Positions 8,088 to 17,208 of a stretch of DNA of 64,000 bases are shown piece by piece. Under the pieces are notes generated by a model. That model was not told the DNA's origin and did no database searches. It saw only the letters and a program-made list of their open reading frames with translations. The DNA lies in the NCBI RefSeq assembly GCF_028736215.1, contig NZ_CP117883.1, forward strand, positions 4,340,001 through 4,404,000, in the 5' to 3' direction. This DNA is from Mucilaginibacter sp. KACC 22773. GTDB taxonomy: Bacteria; Bacteroidota; Bacteroidia; Sphingobacteriales; Sphingobacteriaceae. The translations under genes and the position numbers were made by a program. How positions within the stretch are numbered: the first letter of the stretch is position 1; the number at the start of each line of letters is the position of its first letter.

Positions 8088-8282
8088 GTATTTTAAGGAT
8101 ATTTTGTCATTATACTTCCTCTCGTTTAAACACCCTGCTCCCGGCTTCAGCTCAGGCAATAGCAGGCAATTAATAAGCCCATAAGTAAAACTACGTACGC
8201 CCAAATGGGTGAAAACACCTATTTCATCGCTTTTATTTTTGCTTTAATTTTATCGCACCTGATTATTTAAAGCATTTTAGCT

Positions 8283-8576
8283 ATGGCTGTACGTATTCTT
8301 TGTATTAAAACTGATGTAACGCCACATGAAAACCCATACGTGGCAATAGATTCGCTGGAGTGGATTAACGAACGGATAAATGTTAAAGGGATAACCGAAC
8401 GGGCAAAACTTTACGATTGGATAAAGAACGAGGACGGTGAAGCTTATATTATTGACGAACGCGGCAATAAAACCTGCCTAATACCGGCACTTTGCCCCAA
8501 AGGCAATAAATATGTAAAAACCGTTAGCGACGAATCTGAAACGGATATTTTACTGGGCCTGCCCGAATCGGCCTGA
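8283..8576 (+). CDS. DUF3892-like small protein
   Basis: 97 aa. The layout fits the DUF3892 family: an N-terminal strand with ILCIKTD, a central LYDWIKNEDGEAYIIDERGNKTCLIP that resembles its conserved I..G..YYV segment, and a C-terminal YVKTVSDESETDILLGLPE. The family has no known biochemical function. It converges on the CYTH gene with only 5 bp between the two stop codons, and no terminator fits between them. The family assignment comes from recalled motif shape only. Confidence 0.6.
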   Translation: MAVRILCIKTDVTPHENPYVAIDSLEWINERINVKGITERAKLYDWIKNEDGEAYIIDERGNKTCLIPALCPKGNKYVKTVSDESETDILLGLPESA

Positions 8577-8581
8577 TTTTG

Positions 8582-9049
8582 CTACCACCTGCAAAATGGC
8601 GTTACCGATAAATTCGAATTGTAATACCTGGCGTCGCCGGTAACTTCGGTGGTAACCCAGGGCGGCAATATAAACTTTTCGCCTTCGCTTTCCAGTTCAA
8701 TTTCGGCAACCAGCAAGCCTTTGTTATCGCCCAAAAATTCGTCAACTTCCCACACCTTGCCAGCAACATCAATCCTATACCTGCGTTTTTTCAGTTCGGA
8801 TATTGCAAAATTATCCAACAGCTCTTCCCCATCTATGGCAGGGATTGCATACTCATACTCTAACCTGCTTAAGCCGTTAGTACCGCCTTTTATAGTAATA
8901 AAGCCTTCATCGGGCGTTACGCGCACCCTGATAGTTTTACCAGGCTCGCTTAAAAGATAACCTTGCCTAAAGTACGTGCCTATTGGCTTTGGCATTTGTA
9001 ACCATTGATCATGATCAACTAAAAATTTACGCTCTATTTCAACTCCCAT
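8582..9049 (-). CDS. CYTH-domain phosphohydrolase (triphosphate tunnel metalloenzyme)
   Basis: 155 aa, a single CYTH domain. The hallmark ExExK motif is at the extreme N-terminus (MGVEIERKFLV). Alternating charged strands follow (TIRVRVTPDEGFITIKG, KKRRYRIDVAGKVWEVDEF, LLVAEIELESEGE), which line the metal and triphosphate tunnel in this family. Stand-alone bacterial members of this length are usually inorganic triphosphatases; adenylate cyclase class IV members share the fold. Nothing in the neighbourhood tells which. The start is set by the ExExK motif being only four residues in. Confidence 0.82.
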   Translation of the reverse strand: MGVEIERKFLVDHDQWLQMPKPIGTYFRQGYLLSEPGKTIRVRVTPDEGFITIKGGTNGLSRLEYEYAIPAIDGEELLDNFAISELKKRRYRIDVAGKVWEVDEFLGDNKGLLVAEIELESEGEKFILPPWVTTEVTGDARYYNSNLSVTPFCRW

Positions 9050-9117
9050 TTGTTTCTTGCTTTTACTACTTAACGGCCCGGCTGATGGTTGGTTTTAAAA
9101 TTACCGGCCATGCAAAT

Positions 9118-9148
9118 ATTGTTTTATTAAATCAATAACCTATATTTA
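9118..9148 (+). promoter_or_regulatory. Candidate promoter of the lipoprotein pair
   Basis: attg at 9118-9121 lies 19 bp upstream of tatattta (9141-9148), close to the Bacteroidota TTTG/TAnnTTTG pattern with the last base of the -7 box mismatched. The start codon follows 19 bp downstream. Confidence 0.4.
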
Positions 9149-9166
9149 ACTAAAATCCTTTACCTG

Positions 9167-10108
9167 ATGATAACCCAAATGAAGCTACCTGTATTACTCC
9201 TGACACTTTTAATATTCTTTAACCTTGCCTGTAAACACCCTCCTGTTGTTAAACATAACGGCGAAAAAGACCTGATATCGTTTAAACCGGTATGGGGAGT
9301 GGCTTATTCAGAAATTTCGCGACTTACAGCAAACGGCCTTTCGTTTACAGACTATGGTTACCAGATGGAGCCTCAATGGCGTATCAACTTTGTATCCAAC
9401 GATTCGGCAAGCATCTATAGCCCTACTAAGGGAAAATTCATCAACTTTCCGTTAACACGTGGTTACGACTCCATTTTTAATACCGCGCGCACCTGGCTCA
9501 AAGTAAAAGCAATGAACCGGGATAGTCTGAAACTGGAAATGATTAACTCCTATGGCGATACCGTTGATACCCGCGGGGAAAAATTGTACATGACCTTTTA
9601 TGCCGATGATTACATTAAAAACACCTTGCACACCGATACCTCGGTGTTAAAAAGACCAAACCGCAAGGATTCGGTCTTCATCAGGGCGCTATCCGATGCG
9701 GCTAATAAAGACTACACCAAAGCATTTGCAGCCCGGCAGCCTGCTTTTTTAAGCAGTACAAGCCCTCGGGTTAAGGTGAAAAAATGGGTTGCCGAGGGCG
9801 ATCTGCTTAATCACTTTGATACGTCTGATGACTATATGCACCCAACCTTTGATGTCGCGATAAGTAAGGCTCATGCTGATTTTTACTATTCATTCAGCGT
9901 GTATATTGATTCGGATGGGCAAATGCATTATAATCAACCGCTCATCCCCTTTCTTGGCCAATCCTTAAAAGACAACTATATACGGCAGTCTACCGCCGTC
10001 ATGAACAGCTATTTAAAACATTACCTGAAAGTTACACCAGGCAAAACATTGAACATGCTGCATGCCAGCGAAATTAACATTCATGTGCAGGGAATAACGG
10101 GAATATAA
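9167..10108 (+). CDS. Lipoprotein of unknown function, paralogue A
   Basis: 313 aa with a hydrophobic N-terminus ending in a lipobox (FFNLAC), so it is predicted to be a lipid-anchored envelope protein. It is clearly homologous along its whole length to the next gene: both carry an SFxxYGYQxEPQWxxxFVSxDS segment, FINFPLTRGYDSIFN, MTFYADxYxKNxLHTDTS and DFYYSFxxYID. The two are tandem duplicates. I do not recognise the family. MITQ or MKLP (four codons later) could each be the start. The surface protein downstream suggests a shared envelope role, but this is only by position. Confidence 0.75.
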   Translation: MITQMKLPVLLLTLLIFFNLACKHPPVVKHNGEKDLISFKPVWGVAYSEISRLTANGLSFTDYGYQMEPQWRINFVSNDSASIYSPTKGKFINFPLTRGYDSIFNTARTWLKVKAMNRDSLKLEMINSYGDTVDTRGEKLYMTFYADDYIKNTLHTDTSVLKRPNRKDSVFIRALSDAANKDYTKAFAARQPAFLSSTSPRVKVKKWVAEGDLLNHFDTSDDYMHPTFDVAISKAHADFYYSFSVYIDSDGQMHYNQPLIPFLGQSLKDNYIRQSTAVMNSYLKHYLKVTPGKTLNMLHASEINIHVQGITGI

Positions 10109-10116
10109 TTAGTTTA

Positions 10117-10148
10117 TTGGTTCACTGGTTCATTAGCTCATTGGTGAA
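10117..10148. repeat. Degenerate 8-bp periodic array
   Basis: Four successive octamers, attggttc, actggttc, attagctc and attggtga, start 8 bp after the stop of lipoprotein A. They resemble the heptad arrays elsewhere but with a period of eight. Confidence 0.7.
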
Positions 10149-10266
10149 AAGTTCGGTAGAGGTGCTAAAATCTCTTATTCAAAAGTCTTTCGTCCAGGCC
10201 CTCCAAACCTTCGAAAATAAAAGTCCCTTTTAGCAGTTTATTGAATTATATATATCTTTAAGGCGT

Positions 10267-11226
10267 ATGCTATCTATCAATATAAAAACAATAAAACTGG
10301 CTGGTTTTATACTGCTTACTATCATCTCCATTATACAAACCGGCTGCAGTGGCGGCCCCGGTAATAAAAAAAAAGAATTAATAGATTTTAAGCCTTATAA
10401 CGGCATCAACTATTCTGAAGTAAAACGCAGGCAGAAAAACGGACTGTCTTTTAACGAATATGGCTACCAGCTGGAGCCGCAATGGAAGCTTAAGTTTGTA
10501 TCAGACGATTCGGTAAGTATTTATAGCCCTACCAAAAAAGCTTTTATCAACTTTCCCCTAACGCGCGGGTACGATTCTATTTTCAATGCTGCCCGCTCCT
10601 GGCTAAAGGTGCAAAAAATGACCAAAGACAGCCTTATCCTTGAAATTATCAAACAAAAAGGCGATTCGCTTGACATTAAGGGCACTAAAGTGTACATGAC
10701 CTTTTATGCCGATAATTATGTAAAAAACGTATTGCATACCGATACATCCACACTAAGGCACCCCAGCCGGCAGGATACTTTGTTTATCCGCTCATTAGCG
10801 GTAAAAGCAAATGCCGATTATAAAAAACAGTTTTCGGCAAGGCAACCGGCCCTAATTACCAGCAAAAGCCCGCAGGTAACGGTTAGCCGACGCACTACAA
10901 AACCCACCATCGAAAACAATTTCGACCCGTCCGACGATTACCTCGACCCTACTTACGATATCGTGATCAACAAGGCTTACAAAGATTTTTACTATTCATT
11001 TACCATGTATATTGATGATAAGGGCGGCATGCATTACGGCAAGCCCCTTATCGACCTTGATATCAGCGGGCCCGAATTTACCGCGGCCTATAACAGGATG
11101 GCCAATGGTATTATGGATAGTTATTTTAAGTTTTATCTTAATATAAAACCGGGCTCAACCCTGGGTATTATACATTCCAGCATGGTATCTGTACATGTTG
11201 AAGGCAAAACGGCACCTGCAAATTAG
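10267..11226 (+). CDS. Lipoprotein of unknown function, paralogue B
   Basis: 319 aa, tandem paralogue of the gene just upstream. The signal peptide ends in the lipobox IQTGC. Conserved blocks shared with copy A include GYQLEPQW, FINFPLTRGYDSIFNAARSWLKVQ and VYMTFYADNYVKNVLHTDTS. Both copies are intact, and divergence is spread across the length, so the duplication is not recent. The gap of about 160 bp contains an octamer array and an AT-rich segment that may be a separate promoter. Function unknown. Confidence 0.75.
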   Translation: MLSINIKTIKLAGFILLTIISIIQTGCSGGPGNKKKELIDFKPYNGINYSEVKRRQKNGLSFNEYGYQLEPQWKLKFVSDDSVSIYSPTKKAFINFPLTRGYDSIFNAARSWLKVQKMTKDSLILEIIKQKGDSLDIKGTKVYMTFYADNYVKNVLHTDTSTLRHPSRQDTLFIRSLAVKANADYKKQFSARQPALITSKSPQVTVSRRTTKPTIENNFDPSDDYLDPTYDIVINKAYKDFYYSFTMYIDDKGGMHYGKPLIDLDISGPEFTAAYNRMANGIMDSYFKFYLNIKPGSTLGIIHSSMVSVHVEGKTAPAN

Positions 11227-11464
11227 GGTTGCTCTGCTGCCATTTTTTATTAAAAAAGTAACAATCATGTTATTTTCTGTGCTATGCTATCAAATGGCTT
11301 TAACTTTCGCAGCGCGAAACAATGCAGCGTATTTTTAAGCGTTCATTGTAAAACATAGTTCAAATCCTGCCAGTTTGTAAAAAAATGTTAAATGCCGTAT
11401 GCACCCCGTATGCAACAGCCCTAAATGTTTATATTAGCCCCGTTAGCCGCTTTATATTATATTA

Positions 11465-14191
11465 ATGATATCAAGAAAATTTTTACTCGTAGCATCGCTG
11501 TTCTTATGTTTTAGTTTAGCCGCAATGGCCCAGCAGGATAGCATCCCTATTAATACCGTTATTGAAAAAACCGCCAAGTACGCTACGGCTTTTCCGATAG
11601 AAAAAGTTTACCTGCACCTGGATAAGCCTTATTACGCCGCCGGCGATACCATATGGCTTAAAGCCTATGTAACGGTGGAGAAACACCAGCCTTCGGCCTT
11701 AAGCGGCATTGTTTATGTTGATTTGCTAAACAGCCAGGATTCGGTAATTGCAGGCCTCAGGCTACCCCTAAAAAGTGGCTTTGCCAACGGCAACATTACA
11801 CTGGATGGCGAAACCATTAAACAAGGCGCCTACCGAATAAGGGCATACACCAACTGGATGCGTAATTTTGACGCCGATTATTTTTACGACCGTACCATTA
11901 ACATTGGCAATGCGCTTGATAACAAGGTAAATACCTTTATCAGCTACAAAAGCTCGGGCAAAAAGGGCGGTATGATTAAGCTAAACGCCAATATTGTTTA
12001 TAAAGACCCTACAAGTGCGCCTTATGCCGATAAAAAAGTAAGCTGGCAATTGGTGCGCAACGGCGATCCTATAGCCAAAGGCAAAGGCACTACCGATGCC
12101 AAAGGTAACTTATTGGTTGAACTGCCAGAAAACGACGCCCCAACGCTCACATCGGGGTCGCTGGTAACTGCTATTGACATGGGCGACCGCAATTTTGTAA
12201 CCAACACATTCCCGCTAACAGGATCGATAACTAACTTTGACGTACAGTTTTTTCCCGAGAGCGGCCAGCTTACCAACGGTGTACGTACCAAGGTAGCGTT
12301 TAAAGCCATTAACGCCAAAGGTTTGGGTGCCGATATTAAGGGTACAATAACCGACGATGCCGGAACCGAAGTAGCCACATTTACATCGGCCCACCTGGGC
12401 ATGGGCATATTTGGCATGACGCCCGAAAGCGGCAAAATATACACAGCCAATGTAACTTTCCCCAACGGCTCTTCGGCTACCTATAAACTGCCCCGGGTGC
12501 AAAATATGGGCATAGGCCTTATGGTAAATAATAGCGACCCTGACAACCTCAATATAAAAATTGCAGCCAACGATGTGTTTTTGCAACGCAAACAAAACAA
12601 AAGCTTTTACCTGGTAGCACAAAGCGGCGGCGTGATATATTACGCGGCATCTACCGTGTTAAAAGATCAAAGCTACTCGGCAGCTATTCCAAAATCAAAA
12701 TTCCCAACGGGTATATTGCAAATCACGTTATTTTCGTCGGGCGGCTACGCGTTGTGCCAGCGATTGGTGTTTATTCAACATAACGATCAGCTGAGCCTTA
12801 ATTTGAAAACTGATAAGCCATCGTATACGGTACGTCAAAACGTAAAAATGTCGGTAACGGCAGTTAACAAAACAACCCCGGTTGTGGGCAGTTTTTCGGT
12901 GGCTGTTTTAGACGATGCCACCATCCCATCTAACGAAAATAACGAGCAAACCATTTTAAGCTATATTCTGCTTACATCCGACCTTAAGGGATATATCGAA
13001 AAGCCTAACTATTACTTTAATAAACCCGACCAGGAAAAGTCAGATAATCTTGATATACTGATGCTTACCCAGGGTTATACCCGCTTTAATTATGAGGATA
13101 TACTGGCCGATAAAAACCCGCCCATATACACTGCGCCCGAGCAGGGCATCGAAGTATCGGGTATATTACGCACCAATACCGGGCTGCCGGTTAGTAAGGG
13201 CAGCATCCGCCTGATTGTACCCGATAATAATTTTTCGGCCGAAACCCTTACCGATATGGCGGGTAACTTCAAGTTTTCGGACGTAATGGTGAGGGATACC
13301 TCAAAAATTACCCTGAGTGCCCGCAATAACCCTAACGGCAGAAATATGGTGATAAACGTTAACGGAGAGCTATATCAAAAGGTAAATAAAAACCCCAATG
13401 TAGCCGATGAAATTGTGAATATCGATAGCGTTATACGCCCGTACCTGGAAAACAGCCATAAACAATACCAAAACTCAAGGATACTTAAAGAGGTAGTCAT
13501 TAAGGCCAAAACCGTTGTTAAAAAAGCCAGCCATAATGATTATGGCACGTTTTCCGGCCTAAGCCCGCAAGCCGATCATGAAATAAAGCCGGAGCAACTG
13601 AAAGGCTGCCCTATTTTGATCAATTGCTTAAGCACCATGGCGCTTGGCTTAACTTATGCCGATAATAACTTTTATGTAACCCGCGATTACAACCAGGGAA
13701 AAAAAACAACACCGGTACAAATTTATATTAACAGCGCCCAGATTGATGTTACCAACCTTGCATCAATGAGTGGCGACGATGTAGAATCTGTAGAGATATT
13801 TTTGAACGATGGTTTAAGCGGCATAAACCGTATAAACGGTACAAAGGGGGTTATGATCATCCACAAAAAGGTGATCAAAACTCAAAAAATTTCCCTGTCG
13901 CAGTTAATGGCTATGATACCCAAACAAAACGTAATTACGTTTGCAGTACAAGGTTATAGTAAGGCCAAAGATTTTTACGTACCTAAATACGAGGTTGGCA
14001 AAAGCAGCGTAATAGGGCTCGATCTCAGGAACACCATTTACTGGAACCCTAAAGTAATTACCGATAAAAACGGCGTTGCCACCTTTAACTTTTACAACAG
14101 CGATGCTCGCGGCTCGTACCGGGCCATTATTGAAGGCCTTGATGGTGATGGCAATTTAGGCAGGCAGGTAATACATTTTAATGTGAAGTAG
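11465..14191 (+). CDS. MG2/carboxypeptidase-regulatory/plug-like surface protein
   Basis: 908 aa with a Sec signal peptide ending in AAMAQQ. Residues about 35-140 (KVYLHLDKPYYAAGDTIWLKAYV) match the macroglobulin MG2-like domain common in Bacteroidota envelope proteins. A CarboxypepD_reg-like segment lies near 545-620 (GILRTNTGLPVSKGSIRLIV) and a TonB-receptor plug-like segment near 685-800 (VQIYINSAQI...DDVESVEIFLNDG). It ends soon after, without a beta barrel, so it is not a transporter itself. Such proteins often accompany outer-membrane assembly or signalling systems, but the function is unknown. It follows the two lipoproteins on the same strand. Confidence 0.75.
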   Translation: MISRKFLLVASLFLCFSLAAMAQQDSIPINTVIEKTAKYATAFPIEKVYLHLDKPYYAAGDTIWLKAYVTVEKHQPSALSGIVYVDLLNSQDSVIAGLRLPLKSGFANGNITLDGETIKQGAYRIRAYTNWMRNFDADYFYDRTINIGNALDNKVNTFISYKSSGKKGGMIKLNANIVYKDPTSAPYADKKVSWQLVRNGDPIAKGKGTTDAKGNLLVELPENDAPTLTSGSLVTAIDMGDRNFVTNTFPLTGSITNFDVQFFPESGQLTNGVRTKVAFKAINAKGLGADIKGTITDDAGTEVATFTSAHLGMGIFGMTPESGKIYTANVTFPNGSSATYKLPRVQNMGIGLMVNNSDPDNLNIKIAANDVFLQRKQNKSFYLVAQSGGVIYYAASTVLKDQSYSAAIPKSKFPTGILQITLFSSGGYALCQRLVFIQHNDQLSLNLKTDKPSYTVRQNVKMSVTAVNKTTPVVGSFSVAVLDDATIPSNENNEQTILSYILLTSDLKGYIEKPNYYFNKPDQEKSDNLDILMLTQGYTRFNYEDILADKNPPIYTAPEQGIEVSGILRTNTGLPVSKGSIRLIVPDNNFSAETLTDMAGNFKFSDVMVRDTSKITLSARNNPNGRNMVINVNGELYQKVNKNPNVADEIVNIDSVIRPYLENSHKQYQNSRILKEVVIKAKTVVKKASHNDYGTFSGLSPQADHEIKPEQLKGCPILINCLSTMALGLTYADNNFYVTRDYNQGKKTTPVQIYINSAQIDVTNLASMSGDDVESVEIFLNDGLSGINRINGTKGVMIIHKKVIKTQKISLSQLMAMIPKQNVITFAVQGYSKAKDFYVPKYEVGKSSVIGLDLRNTIYWNPKVITDKNGVATFNFYNSDARGSYRAIIEGLDGDGNLGRQVIHFNVK

Positions 14192-14213
14192 CGTTTTGTA
14201 TGGCAGCGTATCG

Positions 14214-14375
14214 CCTCACCCCGACGAGGCTGCGCCCGTCGCAATAGAAAATTGGAGTTAACCCTCTTTGCAGCGTCAGCCGGAGAGAGGAGCGAAATAG
14301 AAAATTGGAGTTAACCCTCTTTGCGGCGTCAGCCGGAGAGAGGGTGGCCCAGCGCAGCGTCGGCCGGGTGAGTCT
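14214..14375. repeat. Interspersed repeat family, copy 1 (with internal 53-bp duplication)
   Basis: Two 48-bp direct copies, 14243-14290 and 14296-14343, differ by one base; each contains aaccctctttgc and agccggagagagg. The left flank carries cctcacccc and the right flank gccgggtgagtc. The same building blocks form a long inverted repeat at 58298-58471. The stretch 14192-14684 between the surface protein and the DUF1761 gene holds no ORF I would call. Confidence 0.85.
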
Positions 14376-14472
14376 TAGGCCGCGTTCAAAGCCGATGTTT
14401 GTGTAAAACCAAACACTTCATGGGTAGTAGTAAAATCCCGAGACTGTGAACGAGGATTGATATGACGGCGAA

Positions 14473-14505
14473 AGACTTGCGAAGTTTTAAAAACTTCGCA
14501 AGTCT
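14473..14505. repeat. Near-perfect 33-bp palindrome
   Basis: agacttgcgaagtttt and its exact complement aaaacttcgcaagtct flank a single A. It lies in the same gene-free stretch as the interspersed repeat. It could fold as a hairpin on either strand, but lacks the position of an obvious terminator, being about 280 bp past the nearest stop codon. Confidence 0.85.
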
Positions 14506-14684
14506 GGGCTTCACAACACCATGTCGATAACTTGCTTCAACAATACCCATAGATATCAGGACTGACAAACCGGACGCCTAATTTTGTTCCTCCCACACAC
14601 CTAATCAATCCTCTTTATTCCACAAAAAAACTTTGCTCTTTAATCCAAAAACAGATAACTTTAATTACACATAAACTTATCATC

Positions 14685-15089
14685 ATGGATCCTAAATTAA
14701 TCAACTGGGCTGCCGTTGTGGTGGCCGCTCTCTCCTCATTTTTAGTAGGCGGTATCTGGTATTCGCCTGTACTGTTTGCCAAAGCCTGGGTGGCCGATAA
14801 CAAACTTGATGAGGCCGACTTAAAAGCCGGCAATAAGCTCAAAATATTCGGAATGACCGCCATTTTTTCGCTTATTATGGCGGCAAACCTTGCTGCCTTT
14901 TTAGCCGATGCAAAAACCGACCTGGCCTGGGGTACAACAGCTGGCGCACTTGCCGGCATCTGGACATTTAGCGCCATTGCCACCATGAGCCTTTTTGAAC
15001 TTAAAAGCTGGCGCCTGATATTTATTAATGGCGGATACAGTTTGGTATCCCTAACGCTGATGGGCGCTATTCTGGGGGCCTGGAGATAA
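14685..15089 (+). CDS. DUF1761 family membrane protein
   Basis: 134 aa with four hydrophobic segments: INWAAVVVAALSSFLVGGIW, IFGMTAIFSLIMAANLAAFL, GTTAGALAGIWTFSAIATM and IFINGGYSLVSLTLMGAILG. The GGIWYSPVLFAKAWV segment after the first helix is the hallmark of the DUF1761 family. It is an inner-membrane protein with no established function. It converges on the DUF6526-like gene, with 12 bp between stops and no visible terminator. Confidence 0.8.
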   Translation: MDPKLINWAAVVVAALSSFLVGGIWYSPVLFAKAWVADNKLDEADLKAGNKLKIFGMTAIFSLIMAANLAAFLADAKTDLAWGTTAGALAGIWTFSAIATMSLFELKSWRLIFINGGYSLVSLTLMGAILGAWR

Positions 15090-15101
15090 GGGGAGAAAAC
15101 T

Positions 15102-15533
15102 CTATACCCTATGATGATCGGCCCGCCAGGTTTGGATGGCTTTTTTAATCTCGTCGGGTTTAAGGTTATCTGCCAGTGTTTTTTCAACAAGCGGCACCAT
15201 TTCCTCATCGGCTGCAAAACGCAGCGCGGCTATCTGGCCTATACTAAGGTTTCTGCTTAATGGCTGGCGCGTAAGTATAAAGTAACGCAGGCTTTCTTCG
15301 GCACGTATGGCCCTATCTTGCGCTTTTAACGGAAAAGTGCGCATCATAATAAAAACAAAAAGCAAACAGATAAACAGCAGCAATATCAGTAGCGAGGTCA
15401 TTAGTCCGCTGGTGCCCCATTGCAATACTACATTTACCATGGCTGATATAATTCCGACTAAAAGTAAAAGGGTCAATACATAATGATAACCTGGCGCCAA
15501 ACGCCTGTGATTGGTAAAATTCTGATCGGTCAT
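15102..15533 (-). CDS. DUF6526-like membrane protein
   Basis: 143 aa. The N-terminal motif QNFTNHRRLAPGYHYV followed by two transmembrane helices (about 20-70) and a basic cytosolic tail with FPLKAQDRAIRAEE and LRYFILT matches the small Bacteroidota family annotated DUF6526. The C-terminal half is soluble and helical. Function unknown. It is divergently arranged to the aldo/keto reductase gene; a heptad inverted-repeat pair occupies the 190-bp gap. Confidence 0.7.
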   Translation of the reverse strand: MTDQNFTNHRRLAPGYHYVLTLLLLVGIISAMVNVVLQWGTSGLMTSLLILLLFICLLFVFIMMRTFPLKAQDRAIRAEESLRYFILTRQPLSRNLSIGQIAALRFAADEEMVPLVEKTLADNLKPDEIKKAIQTWRADHHRV

Positions 15534-15565
15534 GAAGGTTGATTTTTTATGGAAAGATAGCTTTT

Positions 15566-15672
15566 TAGTAGCAAGAAATTAGTATCAAGTATCAAGACCT
15601 CATCTGCTAAATAAGCATAAACAAATCTACAATCAAAATCTTGATACTTGATACTCGCTACTTGATACTAAA
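15566..15672. repeat. Inverted pair of heptad arrays in a divergent promoter region
   Basis: The left array (15566-15600) reads tagtagc, aagaaat, tagtatc, aagtatc. The right array (15638-15672) reads atcttga, tacttga, tactcgc, tacttga, tactaaa. The right is largely the reverse complement of the left. Both keep a 7-bp period. Since it lies between two divergent starts, a terminator role cannot explain it. Confidence 0.85.
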
Positions 15673-15722
15673 CCAAACAATACCGCAGTATTTGAGTTCA
15701 ACTTATAATCAATATTAACAAT

Positions 15723-16586
15723 ATGGCTACAACAACAAGTTCATTTGAAAAAACTTTCATTTTAGGCGGCGATTTCAAAATAAACCGCCTGGGATATGGC
15801 GCCATGCGCATTACCGGCCAGGGTATTTGGGGGCCGCCCAACGATAAAAAAGAGTGCATTCGTGTGTTGAAACGCGCTGTTGAACTGGGCGTAAATTTTA
15901 TTGATACTGCCGATAGCTATGGCCCCTTTGTGTCAGAGGAGTTGATTGCCGAAGCGCTTGTACCCTACCCCGCCGACCTGGTTATTGGAACAAAAGGGGG
16001 CTTGTTACGTACCGGCCCAAACGAATGGCCAATTGATTCGTCGCCCGCGCATTTAAACCAGGCCCTTGAAGGAAGCCTCAAACGCCTTAAACTGCAAAGG
16101 ATTGACCTGTACCAATTGCATCGCATTGACCCGAAAGTGCCGGCCGAAAAATCATTTGAGGTATTGCAAAAGGCACAACAGGATGGCAAAATTAAACATA
16201 TCGGCTTATCTGAAGTGAGTGTGCAGGATATAAAACTGGCACAACAGTTTTTCGAAGTTGTATCGGTACAAAATATGTACAGTGTTGACAACCGCAAATG
16301 GGAAGCCGAACTCGAATATACCCGCGAGCATAACATTGCATTTATCCCCTGGTTCCCGCTTGGCGGCGGTAACGTAAAAGGCGAAGAGGTACTAAAACGC
16401 GTGGCCGGTAAACATGGTGCCACCATCCATCAAATTGCCTTAAGCTGGTTGCTGCACCATTCGCCAAATATACTGCTGATACCGGGTACCTCGAGCGTTA
16501 AACACCTGGAAGAAAATATGAAAACAGCCGATATTCAACTATCAGAAGACGATATGGACGTGCTGAACAGTCTTGGCCAATTGTAA
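15723..16586 (+). CDS. Aldo/keto reductase
   Basis: 287 aa NADPH-dependent oxidoreductase of the AKR superfamily, reducing aldehydes or ketones in the cytoplasm. The catalytic tetrad is complete: Asp61 and Tyr66 in FIDTADSYGP, Lys91 in VIGTKGG, His133 in LYQLHRIDP. A (beta/alpha)8 barrel pattern runs to LLIPGTSSVKHLEEN, the cofactor phosphate-binding segment near the C-terminus. It resembles the Tas/YdbC-like group, but the physiological substrate is unknown. A factor-independent terminator follows it. Confidence 0.92.
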   Translation: MATTTSSFEKTFILGGDFKINRLGYGAMRITGQGIWGPPNDKKECIRVLKRAVELGVNFIDTADSYGPFVSEELIAEALVPYPADLVIGTKGGLLRTGPNEWPIDSSPAHLNQALEGSLKRLKLQRIDLYQLHRIDPKVPAEKSFEVLQKAQQDGKIKHIGLSEVSVQDIKLAQQFFEVVSVQNMYSVDNRKWEAELEYTREHNIAFIPWFPLGGGNVKGEEVLKRVAGKHGATIHQIALSWLLHHSPNILLIPGTSSVKHLEENMKTADIQLSEDDMDVLNSLGQL

Positions 16587-16615
16587 TTAATTTGCTATTT
16601 AAGGCTAAAAGCGAC

Positions 16616-16642
16616 AGGATGTGGTTAATTTTACTGCATCCT
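16616..16642 (+). terminator. Factor-independent terminator after aldo/keto reductase
   Basis: A stem of about 10 bp, with aggatg pairing catcct and inner pairs including two G-U, has a 7-nt loop and is followed by tttgtttt. It lies 30 bp after the stop codon. Confidence 0.6.
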
Positions 16643-16672
16643 TTTGTTTTGTATTAAAGTGATACCCTGCAC

Positions 16673-17098
16673 ATGAAAACTAAAGAAGAAATACTAAACA
16701 GCTTTTACACCACCGGCGCCGATGGCGTGTCCGAAATATCAGCTCCCGATTTACTGAAAGCCATGGAAGCTTATAAACAGCAAAGCCTTGCAGACGCATT
16801 CAATGCCGCCCGCAAGCTTAAGGATGAATTTGCCCCAACGCCCAATTACCAGTTTAAAAACCTGGAAGATTATATAAAAAGCACCGAAATTAAAGTTGTT
16901 AAAAACGATAAAGACGAATTAAGCGAACAAATAGCTTTAGTTGCCGATAGCGTACTTCCTAATTTTTTACCTGATGACCCCACCGTAACCGAGTTTGCCT
17001 TTGATTTTAATATGATGGGCATTGGCTATACCGCATTTTACACCAAAGATGCCGAAGGCTATTGGCAAATGGTCCGCTGGAGAGTGGGAAGGGAATAG
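16673..17098 (+). CDS. Hypothetical cytosolic protein
   Basis: 141 aa, no signal peptide or membrane segment. The first half is helical and charged (MKTKEEILNSFYTTGADG, LLKAMEAYKQQSLADAFNAARKL), the second half acidic with a closing FYTKDAEGYWQMVRWRVGRE. I do not recognise a family. The length, codon use and separate position after a terminator support a real gene. It converges on the YciI gene, and the gap is filled almost wholly by an inverted heptad-array pair. Confidence 0.6.
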   Translation: MKTKEEILNSFYTTGADGVSEISAPDLLKAMEAYKQQSLADAFNAARKLKDEFAPTPNYQFKNLEDYIKSTEIKVVKNDKDELSEQIALVADSVLPNFLPDDPTVTEFAFDFNMMGIGYTAFYTKDAEGYWQMVRWRVGRE

Positions 17099-17102
17099 TT
17101 CT

Positions 17103-17206
17103 TAGTATCAAGTAGTAAGTATCAAGATTTTCACGTTCAGATGAAGCTATTTAAATTAGCTGCGCGTTGCAGCAGTCTTACTACTTGATACTTACTACTT
17201 GATACT
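17103..17206. repeat. Perfect 23-bp inverted repeat made of heptads, between convergent genes
   Basis: agtatcaagtagtaagtatc... at 17104-17126 is exactly complementary to 17184-17206, with a 57-bp spacer. Both arms are heptad arrays (tagtatc, aagtagt, aagtatc; and cttacta, cttgata, cttacta, cttgata). The right arm ends 2 bp before the YciI stop codon. It could act as a bidirectional terminator. Confidence 0.92.
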
Positions 17207-17208
17207 CC

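Noticed and set aside
15102..15533. Terminator role for the heptad pair next to the DUF6526-like gene
   Set aside because: The pair lies between two divergent start codons, where no terminator is needed.
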